The notes under the pieces are model-generated. The model saw nothing but the letters and a program-made list of their open reading frames with translations. It searched no databases and had not been told where the DNA came from. From contig NZ_CP127295.1 in NCBI RefSeq assembly GCF_030285665.1, positions 10,540,001 through 10,604,000 of the forward strand: 64,000 bases of DNA, in the 5' to 3' direction. How positions within the stretch are numbered: the first letter of the stretch is position 1; each line of letters starts with the position of its first letter. The stretch comes from Amycolatopsis mongoliensis (GTDB lineage Bacteria > Actinomycetota > Actinomycetes > Mycobacteriales > Pseudonocardiaceae). Positions 8,958 to 16,422 of the stretch are shown piece after piece. Made by a program: the position numbers and the translations under genes.

Positions 8958-9914
8958 TCAGTCCACCAGCGTCCGGCCGGTCAGCCGGAGGAACACGTCC
9001 TCCAGGGAACTGCGGCGCACCAGGCTCGACAGCGGCCTCAACCCGCGGGAGTGCGCGTGCTCCAGGGTGTCCTCGCCGTCGTCGCTGTAGAGCAGCACCC
9101 GGTCGGGCAGCACCTCCACCCGCTCGGCGAGCCCTTCCACCTGCTGGGCCGCCGCGACCTGCCGGCCGGTCGGGAACCGCAGCTCCACGACCTCCCGCGT
9201 CGAGTAGCGGCTGATCAGCTCCGAGGGCGAGCCCTCCGCCGCGATCCGGCCGTGGTCCATCACCACGAGCCGGTCGCACAGCTGCTCCGCCTCGTCCATG
9301 TAGTGCGTCGTGACGATCAGCGTCGTGCCCTGCTCCTTGAGCCGGAACAGGCGGTCCCACAGCAGGTGGCGGGCCTGCGGGTCGAGGCCCGTCGTCGGCT
9401 CGTCGAGCAGCAGCAGCTCCGGGTCGTTGACCAGCGAGCGGGCGATCGTCAGCCGGCGTTTCATGCCGCCCGAGAGCGGGTCGACCTTGTCGGCGGCCCG
9501 GTCGCCCAGCTGCGCGAACTCCAGCAGCTCGTCCGCCTTGTGCCGGGCCGCCGCCCGCGAAAGCCCGAAGTACCGGCCGTAGATCAGCAGGTTCTCCCGG
9601 ACGGTCAGCTCGACGTCCAGGTTGTCCAGCTGCGGCACCACCCCGAGGCGCGCGCGGATCCGCGGGCCGGCGACCTCGGGATCCAGCCCCAGCACGCGAA
9701 GGTCGCCGTCGGTGCGCGGGGACACGCACGCGATCATCCGCATCGTCGACGACTTCCCGGCGCCGTTCGGGCCCAGGAAGCCGAACGCCTCCCCGCGCCG
9801 CACCTCGACGTCGATCCCGCGCACGGCCTCGAACTCGCCGAAGCGTTTCACCAGTGCCTTGGCCTGCACCAGCGCCGGTTCCCGGTCCTCCGATTCGCCC
9901 ACGCCTCCGACCAT
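8958..9914 (-). CDS. ABC exporter ATP-binding protein (DrrA/NodI type)
   Basis: ATPase subunit, 318 residues from the ATG at 9914. Walker A GPNGAGKSS, signature LSGGMKRR, Walker B LLLLDEPTTGLD and the switch His (VTTHYMDEAEQLC) are all present. The C-terminal 80 residues form the DrrA-like tail ending in SLEDVFLRLTGRTL. A TTG codon six residues earlier (9932) is an alternative start; neither has a strong ribosome binding site. The preceding gene stops only about 30 bases upstream, and a perfect inverted repeat lies in that gap. Together with the two permeases this makes a complete three-gene exporter, resembling daunorubicin-type resistance pumps. Confidence 0.92.
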   Translation of the reverse strand: MVGGVGESEDREPALVQAKALVKRFGEFEAVRGIDVEVRRGEAFGFLGPNGAGKSSTMRMIACVSPRTDGDLRVLGLDPEVAGPRIRARLGVVPQLDNLDVELTVRENLLIYGRYFGLSRAAARHKADELLEFAQLGDRAADKVDPLSGGMKRRLTIARSLVNDPELLLLDEPTTGLDPQARHLLWDRLFRLKEQGTTLIVTTHYMDEAEQLCDRLVVMDHGRIAAEGSPSELISRYSTREVVELRFPTGRQVAAAQQVEGLAERVEVLPDRVLLYSDDGEDTLEHAHSRGLRPLSSLVRRSSLEDVFLRLTGRTLVD

Positions 9915-9932
9915 AGGACCGGGCACCGACAA

Positions 9933-9946
9933 AAACCGAACGGTTT
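9933..9946. promoter_or_regulatory. Inverted repeat upstream of the ABC exporter operon
   Basis: AAACCG and CGGTTT flank a two-base centre. Read on the minus strand the repeat is followed by two further T residues, so it could be a short terminator for the upstream gene. Its symmetry also fits a TetR-type operator for the exporter. It overlaps the stop codon of the upstream gene. Confidence 0.5.
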
Positions 9947-12900
9947 AGGCCCGGACGGTCACGACCAGCGTGCTCGTCACCCCGTTGACCGTCACCGAAA
10001 GCCGCGCGACGCCCGGCCGCAGCGCCGTCAGGACCCCCGAAGCGGGGTCGAACGCGACGACCCCCCGGCCGGCCGTCCAGTCCGCGCTCACCGGGTACGA
10101 CACCGGCACGTCCCGGGTGCCCTGCCGCAGCGTCGCGCGGACGTCGGCACGCTCACCGGGCGCCAGCGAAGCGGGCCCGGTGAGCGTCAGCGAGTCGACG
10201 TTCGGCCGCGTCTCGAAGCGCACCGGCTGGGCCCGGTCCGCCGGGTCGACGCGCAGCAGCGTCCAGCCGACGAACCCGCCGTCGCCGGGCGCGGCCGCGG
10301 GCGCCTTGCCCGAGTTGCCGTTGACCAGGTACGGCACGCCGTCCACCCGCGACAGCGAGAACACGCCCGCGTGCGAAGCCACCGAAGCGGCCGGTTTGCC
10401 GGACGCCTGCTCGAACCCGGTCAGCCACTGGGTCAGCAGGGTGGCTTCCTTCCGGTCGCCGAGCTGGGAGTTCCCGGTCGGGCTCGGGTCCTTCACCGGG
10501 TGGTGCATCGCGACGACGACCCCGCGGACGGACCGGTCCGCGGCCGCCGAGTCGAGCGCCGAGCGCAGCATCCGGACCTGGTCGAACCCGCCGGCCCGCA
10601 GCGAGCCGCGCGAGGAGTCCAGCAGCACCAGCCGGATGCCGTGCACGTCGACGACCTGGTGCGGCACACCGAAGGCGGCCTGGAAGTTGGCGAGCCCGTT
10701 GCCGCCTTCGGCCTCGTGGTTGCCCGGCACGTAGTACCAGGGCGCCTTGCCGTCGAGCTCGTCGGTGATCACCTGACGGGCCAGCGCGAAGTCGGGTGCC
10801 GTGCCGCGGTCGACGAAGTCGCCGTTGATCAGCACCAGGTCCGGTTTCGCCGCCACGGCTTCGCGCAGGGCGCGGCGGGCCTGCGCGACCAGCGGTCCGG
10901 CCGGGTCGTCCGCGGTGAACTGCGCGTCGCTGACGACCGCGACGCGCAGGCCGCCGGCGAGGGTGCCGTCGGTGACCAGTGCCGGGTCGTGCGGCGCCGG
11001 GTCGGCCGGCACGGCCGTCGTCGGCGCCACCTCGAAGGTCAGGTCGTCGAACACCAGGTGACCTTCGTACTGCTGGTCCGGCACGTTCTCGACGGCGTAG
11101 AAGCGCGCCAAGCGTTGCCCGGCGGGCAGTCCGGCCGGGACCGCGGCCGTGACGTACCGCCAGCCCGTCCAGTCCACGCTCAGCGACAAGTCCACAATGG
11201 ACGCGACGTTCGCCGCGTCCCGCAGCTCCGCCCGCAGCCACGCGCCCTTGCCGTCGCCGTTCACCCACAGCCCGATCTTCTGCGTGCCCGCCGGCACGGG
11301 CAACGCCGCCGACGGCGTCACGTACGCGGCGCGCGTGGCGGTCGTGCCGGTGAGCCGGTAGTCCAGCGCGAGACCCTGGCCGCCGTCCCGGCCGGGCGCC
11401 GCGGACAGCGCCGCGCCGACGACCGCCGGGAACACCGTCGCCGTCCAGCCCGCCGGGCCGTCCAGCGGCGACGCGACCTGCGGCACGGTCCCCACCGAGG
11501 CGCCCAGGTGCGTGGTGAGACCCGCCGCCGTCGCGGTGATCGCGCTCGCGCCGGACGCGGTCAGCGCGGTCACCTCGTACCCGTCGCCCGACGGGTCGAC
11601 CCGCAGCACGGAGTGGTCGTAGTCGAGCTTGACGTCGTCGGGCTCCAGCCAGGTGCCGTAGCCGTCGGCGTCGTAGCCGTAGACCTGGAACGTGCTCTTG
11701 GCGCCCGCGGCGGACAGCGCGACCTGCTCGGTGCTCGTGCCGAGCCGGACCGGCTTGCCCAGCACCGAAAGCGCCGTCTTGCCGGACGCGCGTCCGGAGC
11801 GCGCGACGACGTCGACGCCGCCCGCGCCCTGGCCGGTGACGACCCCGCGGGTCACCGTCGCCCGCCGGGGGTCGGAGGAGCTCCAGCGCGGATCGGCGGC
11901 GACCGCGGCGCCGGTCTCGTCGTGGCCGTCGGCGACCAGGTGCCGGGTCAGGCCGGTCAGCACGCGGTTCGCGTCGCCGGCCGTCACGGCGGGCGCCGGG
12001 GAGAACGCCGTGAGCTTGCCGCTGCCCGGCACGGTCGCGAAGCCGATGCCGTTGGGCACCAGGCGTTCCCCGCCGTCGGACGGCGTGTTCCGGACGCTCG
12101 GCGCGGGTTCGCCCTCGGTGCGCGCGAGGAGCGTCGACGAGCCGCCGCCGTCGAGGTTGATCGCGTCGTCGGCGCCGAGGCTCTTCATGTGCCGCGCCAG
12201 CTCCAGCTCGGTCATGCCGCGGCTGTCGGCCTGGCGTCCGTCCACAGTGGCCAGCCACAGGCGCTTGCCGTCGGCGGAGAAGCCGACCGCCGTCCGCGGG
12301 TGCATGGCCACGTTGTCGACGGGCTGCACGACGCCGTCGCGGAGCAGGACTTCGTTGCCGCCCACGGCGACCGCGATCTTCCCGGCGTCCGAGCGCGGCG
12401 CGTACGTTACGCCCACCGGGTCGCCCGGCTTGAGCGACGCGAGGGCGTTCGCCCCGGCTTCGCGGGCCAGGAGCAGGGTCGTGCCCGCCGCGATCGGGCC
12501 GTCGGCCGGAGCGTCGCGGACCTGCGTGACGACGCCGTCGCGCAGCTCCACCTCGACGACGCGCTGGGCCCCGGCCACCGACGTCCGGCGCCCCGAAGCG
12601 CCCCACAACGGCGTGTAGACGCCGATCGCGTCCTGGCCGAGGACCGGGCTGTTGAAGTTGGTGGCCCGCACCGTGCCGCCGGGCAGCGTCACGGTGGCTT
12701 CGAGGAAGACCGAAGCCAGCTGCGCCTTGCCCTCGTCGGTGATCGAGGCGGTGTAGTTGTGGCCGGCCGCGGGCGCGGTCTGCAGCAGCCCCTGGTCGAT
12801 GCCGACGCCGATCGGCGCGCCGGTGGCGTTGATGTCGAAGAAGTCGCCGTTCACGCCGGCGACCGCGCCGGTCCGCGCGAGCTGCTGCGAAAGGGGCGTG

Positions 12901-13244
12901 CGCGCGGAAACCGTGCCGGGGCTCAGGTACGTGGGCTTCAGGACCTTGCTGCCCAGGTCGACGGCGAGGGTGTCGCCGCGGATCCAGCCCGCCGGGTCGA
13001 ACCGGTCGAACTGGGTGAGGTTCAGCCCGGGCGCGACCTCGGTGGTCGCGCTGCCGGTGACGAGCCCGTCGTCGGGGTCCGCGGCGGCGAACGTGGCCGG
13101 ACTTTGGTGGTCCGACGAGGCGGCGGGCGCGGCCTCGACCGGCGGCGTGCCGAGCGGTGCCCGGAGCGGGTCGGCGTGGGCGGGAACGGCGAACGCCGTC
13201 GCCACCAGGGCGAGGAACGGCAGCGCAATGCGTGACTTCTTCAC
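9945..13244 (-). CDS. Secreted phosphodiester glycosidase / calcineurin-type phosphoesterase fusion
   Basis: Large exported multidomain protein, 1099 residues from the GTG at 13244 (VKKSRIALPFLALVA, a clear signal peptide ending near AHA). Domain order: residues about 60-400, an NAGPA/DUF2233-type phosphodiester glycosidase with the signature INLDGGGSSTLLA; about 400-530, an Ig-like Big domain; about 570-730, a carbohydrate-binding-like beta domain; about 760-1010, a metallophosphoesterase with VVSDAQF, NGDFVDRG, PGNHEAEGG and MHHPVKD; last 90 residues, another Big-type domain. It probably cleaves sugar phosphodiesters, perhaps of teichoic acid or extracellular polymers, but the substrate is inferred only. 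The frame is intact. The exporter operon follows closely, with no obvious functional link. Confidence 0.85.
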   Translation of the reverse strand: MKKSRIALPFLALVATAFAVPAHADPLRAPLGTPPVEAAPAASSDHQSPATFAAADPDDGLVTGSATTEVAPGLNLTQFDRFDPAGWIRGDTLAVDLGSKVLKPTYLSPGTVSARTPLSQQLARTGAVAGVNGDFFDINATGAPIGVGIDQGLLQTAPAAGHNYTASITDEGKAQLASVFLEATVTLPGGTVRATNFNSPVLGQDAIGVYTPLWGASGRRTSVAGAQRVVEVELRDGVVTQVRDAPADGPIAAGTTLLLAREAGANALASLKPGDPVGVTYAPRSDAGKIAVAVGGNEVLLRDGVVQPVDNVAMHPRTAVGFSADGKRLWLATVDGRQADSRGMTELELARHMKSLGADDAINLDGGGSSTLLARTEGEPAPSVRNTPSDGGERLVPNGIGFATVPGSGKLTAFSPAPAVTAGDANRVLTGLTRHLVADGHDETGAAVAADPRWSSSDPRRATVTRGVVTGQGAGGVDVVARSGRASGKTALSVLGKPVRLGTSTEQVALSAAGAKSTFQVYGYDADGYGTWLEPDDVKLDYDHSVLRVDPSGDGYEVTALTASGASAITATAAGLTTHLGASVGTVPQVASPLDGPAGWTATVFPAVVGAALSAAPGRDGGQGLALDYRLTGTTATRAAYVTPSAALPVPAGTQKIGLWVNGDGKGAWLRAELRDAANVASIVDLSLSVDWTGWRYVTAAVPAGLPAGQRLARFYAVENVPDQQYEGHLVFDDLTFEVAPTTAVPADPAPHDPALVTDGTLAGGLRVAVVSDAQFTADDPAGPLVAQARRALREAVAAKPDLVLINGDFVDRGTAPDFALARQVITDELDGKAPWYYVPGNHEAEGGNGLANFQAAFGVPHQVVDVHGIRLVLLDSSRGSLRAGGFDQVRMLRSALDSAAADRSVRGVVVAMHHPVKDPSPTGNSQLGDRKEATLLTQWLTGFEQASGKPAASVASHAGVFSLSRVDGVPYLVNGNSGKAPAAAPGDGGFVGWTLLRVDPADRAQPVRFETRPNVDSLTLTGPASLAPGERADVRATLRQGTRDVPVSYPVSADWTAGRGVVAFDPASGVLTALRPGVARLSVTVNGVTSTLVVTVRA

Positions 13245-13349
13245 CAGGTACCCCAGTATCGAGTGAGAGTGAGCCGGACCAGCACAGCGCAGTGGCACGG
13301 CCGGGGGAAGACTTCCCGGTGAACGCCGCCTGAATGGTCTAGAACACCA

Positions 13350-14060
13350 TCAGGGGGTCAGGGGCGCTTCGAGCAGCGCGGCCGCGGCGGCCCCGTCGAC
13401 GCGCGGGTCCGGGCCGGTGCGCTTCCACAGCCACAGCAGGAGGTCGCGGGCGGGAGCCTCGACGGACGCGCCTCCGGCGGCCGGGCCCAGTGCGGGCGGC
13501 TCGCCGGGGTGCACGGTCCAGACGTCACCCGTGTCGGTGGCATGCAGGGTCACCGGGCCGGGCAGCCGCGGCACGGCGTGCCACCGCGTGACGCGCGGCA
13601 GGAGCGTGCCGAGGACCTCGTCGACGCCGTCCGCGGCCACGGCCGGGTCGAGCACGTGGTCGCTGCCCGAGTCGGCGAGGTGGACGGCGGTTTCGTGGAC
13701 CTGGCGGCGGAACCAGAACGCCTTGGTCTTCTCGGTGCCGCCGAAGTGCCAGCACCGGTCTCCGGGGGTGACCTGCTCGAGCGCGTCGAGCAGGATTCCG
13801 GCGCTTTCGGCGTACCAAGCGGCCAGGTCGGCGCCCGCGCCGGTGTCGAAGTCCTGCGGCTGCACCTCACCGGTGGTGACGACGGTGGCGGCCCAGCGGT
13901 GCACGTTCCCGAGGTGGGTGCCGAGGTCGGCCAGCGTCCAGCCGGCGCAGTCGGGCACCTTCGCGGCCGGGTCGCCGGTGCGCAGGACCTCGGCGAACGC
14001 ACCGGTCAGCTCCCGCAGCACAGGGAGGTAATCGCGGGCTGGGAACGGCATCGTCGTCAC
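13350..14060 (-). CDS. Maleylpyruvate isomerase-family (DinB-like) mycothiol-dependent protein
   Basis: 236 residues starting at the GTG at 14060, with AGGAG five bases upstream. The N-terminal four-helix DinB/MDMPI domain is recognisable from VPDCAGWTLADLGTHLGNVHRW and VHETAVHLAD, whose histidines are the usual metal ligands. The C-terminal half matches the companion MDMPI_C-type domain with DLLLWLWKR near the end. Family members use mycothiol in isomerase or transferase reactions; the actual substrate is not evident. It sits between ndk and a glycosidase gene with no operon logic. Confidence 0.85.
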   Translation of the reverse strand: MTTMPFPARDYLPVLRELTGAFAEVLRTGDPAAKVPDCAGWTLADLGTHLGNVHRWAATVVTTGEVQPQDFDTGAGADLAAWYAESAGILLDALEQVTPGDRCWHFGGTEKTKAFWFRRQVHETAVHLADSGSDHVLDPAVAADGVDEVLGTLLPRVTRWHAVPRLPGPVTLHATDTGDVWTVHPGEPPALGPAAGGASVEAPARDLLLWLWKRTGPDPRVDGAAAAALLEAPLTP

Positions 14061-14112
14061 GGGTGCTCCTGGGGAGAACCGGGGCCACGCGCGGGCGTGG
14101 CCCCGGTGCCGG

Positions 14113-14523
14113 TCACAGGTCGGGGAACCAGAGCTTCAGCTCGCGCTCGGCCGACTCCGGCGAGTCCGAGCCGTGGACCAGGTTGTACTGGGTCTCCAGC
14201 GCGAAGTCGCCGCGGATGGTGCCCGGGGTGGCCTTCTCGACCGGGTCGGTGCCGCCGGCCAGCTGCCGGAACGCGGCGATGGCGCGCGGGCCCTCGACGG
14301 CGAGCGCGACCAGCGGGCCCGACGTGATGAACTCCAGCAGGTCGCCGAAGAACGCACGCTCCTTGTGCTCGGCGTAGTGCTCCTCGGCCAGTGCCTGCGG
14401 AACGGTCCGCAGCTCGAGGGCGGCGAGCTTGAGGCCCTTGCGCTCGATCCGCGAGACGACCTCGCCGACGAGGCCGCGCGCGACGCCATCGGGCTTGACG
14501 AGGACCAGCGTGCGTTCAGTCAC
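14113..14523 (-). CDS. ndk: Nucleoside diphosphate kinase
   Basis: Housekeeping kinase that equalises NTP and dNTP pools, 136 residues from the GTG at 14523 (AAGGAG ten bases upstream). The catalytic histidine is His117 in NLVHGSDS, and the [13 protein letters not shown]-terminal signature is intact. Length matches the family. Monocistronic; in many actinobacteria ndk lies near folC and the DUF4233 gene, and here those are 4-6 kb away. Confidence 0.97.
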   Translation of the reverse strand: MTERTLVLVKPDGVARGLVGEVVSRIERKGLKLAALELRTVPQALAEEHYAEHKERAFFGDLLEFITSGPLVALAVEGPRAIAAFRQLAGGTDPVEKATPGTIRGDFALETQYNLVHGSDSPESAERELKLWFPDL

Positions 14524-14647
14524 GACGGTGTTTCTCCTTGGTACGGGTGCGTGTCGGTGCGCGTGAGCGTAGCCGACCCTGCTCAGGTGACCGATTCGCC
14601 GGTCGGAATGCGGTCGGCGGCCACTCCGCGACGCCGACCCGCGCGTG

Positions 14648-14713
14648 GTCGCCTGATGCAGTGAATGACCCATTCACTGCATCAGGCGACATGAATGAGT
14701 CATTCACTGCGTT
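14648..14713. repeat. Intergenic palindromic repeat, GTGAATG family
   Basis: A perfect 20-bp stem (14648-14667 with 14671-14690) with a three-base ACC loop, followed by a second smaller palindrome TGAATGAgTCATTCA around 14692-14706. It lies between the 3' end of phoD and the 5' region of ndk. The same GTGAATGA/TCATTCAC core recurs at 18790. Confidence 0.9.
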
Positions 14714-14750
14714 CACACCGAGCGTCGGCCCTGGCGGGCCGGAGCGGACC

Positions 14751-16298
14751 TCAGCGGCCCTGCGGGTGCAGCTTCTTCGACCACAGCGACGTCCCGGTGG
14801 CGTCCCTCAGGTCCACCGTCAGGTCCCCGCTCACGCCGTCGATGTTCAGCTCGCCGAAGTGCTGGAAGCCGTCGATCGGGGCTGTGTTCGCGGCCGGCGG
14901 GGCGTGGACGAACACCGCCTCCGGGCCGAACGTCGGGTCCAGCGCGTTGGGCCCGAACGCGCCCGCGTTCAGCGGCCCGGACACGAACTCCCAGAACGGG
15001 TCGAAGTCCTGGAAGGCCGCCCGGTCCGGCGAATAGTGGTGCGCCGCCGTGTAGTGGACGTCCGCCGTCAGCCAGACCACGTTGCGGACGCGGCGGCGCT
15101 GGATCTCCCGCAGCACCCACGCCAGCTCCGTCTCGCGCCCGCCCGGCGCGCCCGGCAGGTTGTTCGCCACCGCTTCGATCGCGGTGCCGTCCGGGACGAC
15201 CAGGCCCAGCGGCATGTCCGCCTGGACGATCTTCCACGTCGCCGTGCTGCGGCCGAGCGCGTCGGCCAGCCAGCGGGCCTGCCGGTCGCCCAGGATGTAG
15301 CCCGGCTTCGTCTGGTCGGCGGTGTTCGCGTTGCGGTAGGTCCGCATGTCCAGCACGAAGATCTCGGCGCGCGCGCCGTAGCGGAAACTGCGGTAGACGC
15401 GGCCGTCGACGGCCTGGCGCGAGTCGATCGGGTGCCACTCGTGGAACGCCTGGTACGCCCGCGGCGCCAGCACGTCGACGCGCTTCTCCGTGTAGGCCGG
15501 GTTGTCGAGGATCTTGCCCGGGTACCAGTTGTTCAGGACCTCGTGGTCGTCCCACTGGACGTAGGCGGGCACCTGGGACACGAACCGCTTGAAGTTCTCG
15601 TCGAGCCGGTTGTAGGCGTGCTGGCCGCGGAACTCGTCGAGGGTCTCGGCGACCTTGGACTTCTCCGCCGTGACGACGTTGCGCCAGGTCCGGCCGCCGG
15701 GCAGCGCGACCGTCTCGGTCAGCGGCCCGTCGGAGTACACCGTGTCGCCGCTGTGCAGGAACACGTCCGGGCGGCGGGTGGCCATCGCCGAAAAGATCGT
15801 CATGCCGCCCAGCGCGGGGTTGATCCCCCAGTTCTGGCCGACGACGTCGCCCGACCACAGGATCCGCGTGTCGCGGCGGCCCACCGGCGCGGTGGCGAAG
15901 CGGCCGGTCAGCGGCTCGCTCGTGGTGCGTCCGTCGAGGGACTCCGCCGTGACGCGGTAGTGGTACTCGGTGCCGGGCGCGAGGCCGGCGACGCGGACCT
16001 GCCCGGTCCCGCCGGTCGACGGCCCGGCGAGCGGGCCGGGCACCCGGCGGGCATGCCGGAACGAGGGGTCGCGCGCGATCTCGACGACCAGCCGCGACGG
16101 CCGGTCGGCCCGCGACCAGACGATCGCCGAGCCGGGCGTGACGTCGCCGGACTGGACGCCGTGGGTGAGCACCGGCCGGTCGCCGCGCAGCAGCGGGGTC
16201 GCGGCGAACGCCGTCGAAGGCAGCACGAGAGTGGCGGCGGCGCCGGTGAGACCGGCCTTGAGCAGCGTGCGGCGGGAGTGGTGGGTCGGTTCGGTCAT
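14751..16298 (-). CDS. phoD: Alkaline phosphatase D (PhoD-like), Tat-exported
   Basis: Secreted phosphodiesterase/alkaline phosphatase of the PhoD family, 515 residues. The N-terminus carries a twin-arginine signal (SRRTLLKAGLTGAAA). An N-terminal fibronectin-like PhoD_N domain (GVQSGDVTPGSAIVWSRADRP) precedes the catalytic domain with LHSGDTVYSDGP, WDDHEVLNNWYPG and WLTADVHYTAAH, the expected metal-ligand motifs. Tat export is usual because the Ca/Fe cofactor is inserted before secretion. It likely releases phosphate from phosphodiesters such as teichoic acids. Divergent from the penicillin-acylase gene; no PHO box could be supported. Confidence 0.93.
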   Translation of the reverse strand: MTEPTHHSRRTLLKAGLTGAAATLVLPSTAFAATPLLRGDRPVLTHGVQSGDVTPGSAIVWSRADRPSRLVVEIARDPSFRHARRVPGPLAGPSTGGTGQVRVAGLAPGTEYHYRVTAESLDGRTTSEPLTGRFATAPVGRRDTRILWSGDVVGQNWGINPALGGMTIFSAMATRRPDVFLHSGDTVYSDGPLTETVALPGGRTWRNVVTAEKSKVAETLDEFRGQHAYNRLDENFKRFVSQVPAYVQWDDHEVLNNWYPGKILDNPAYTEKRVDVLAPRAYQAFHEWHPIDSRQAVDGRVYRSFRYGARAEIFVLDMRTYRNANTADQTKPGYILGDRQARWLADALGRSTATWKIVQADMPLGLVVPDGTAIEAVANNLPGAPGGRETELAWVLREIQRRRVRNVVWLTADVHYTAAHHYSPDRAAFQDFDPFWEFVSGPLNAGAFGPNALDPTFGPEAVFVHAPPAANTAPIDGFQHFGELNIDGVSGDLTVDLRDATGTSLWSKKLHPQGR

Positions 16299-16422
16299 GC
16301 GCGGTTTCTATCCCGCCGCGGCCAACGCCGGTTTGCGCGCGGGTGAACGACATCCCCGGGTTTTCCCCCATGTCGGCGCGCCGTCGCCATCGGTAGCGTG
16401 GCGACCACGACAAGGGGGTCAG

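Noticed and set aside
9051..13235. 1394-residue plus-strand open frame opposite the ABC ATPase and glycosidase genes
   Set aside because: No signal or motif, composition typical of antisense to GC-rich coding DNA; the minus-strand genes carry clear motifs.
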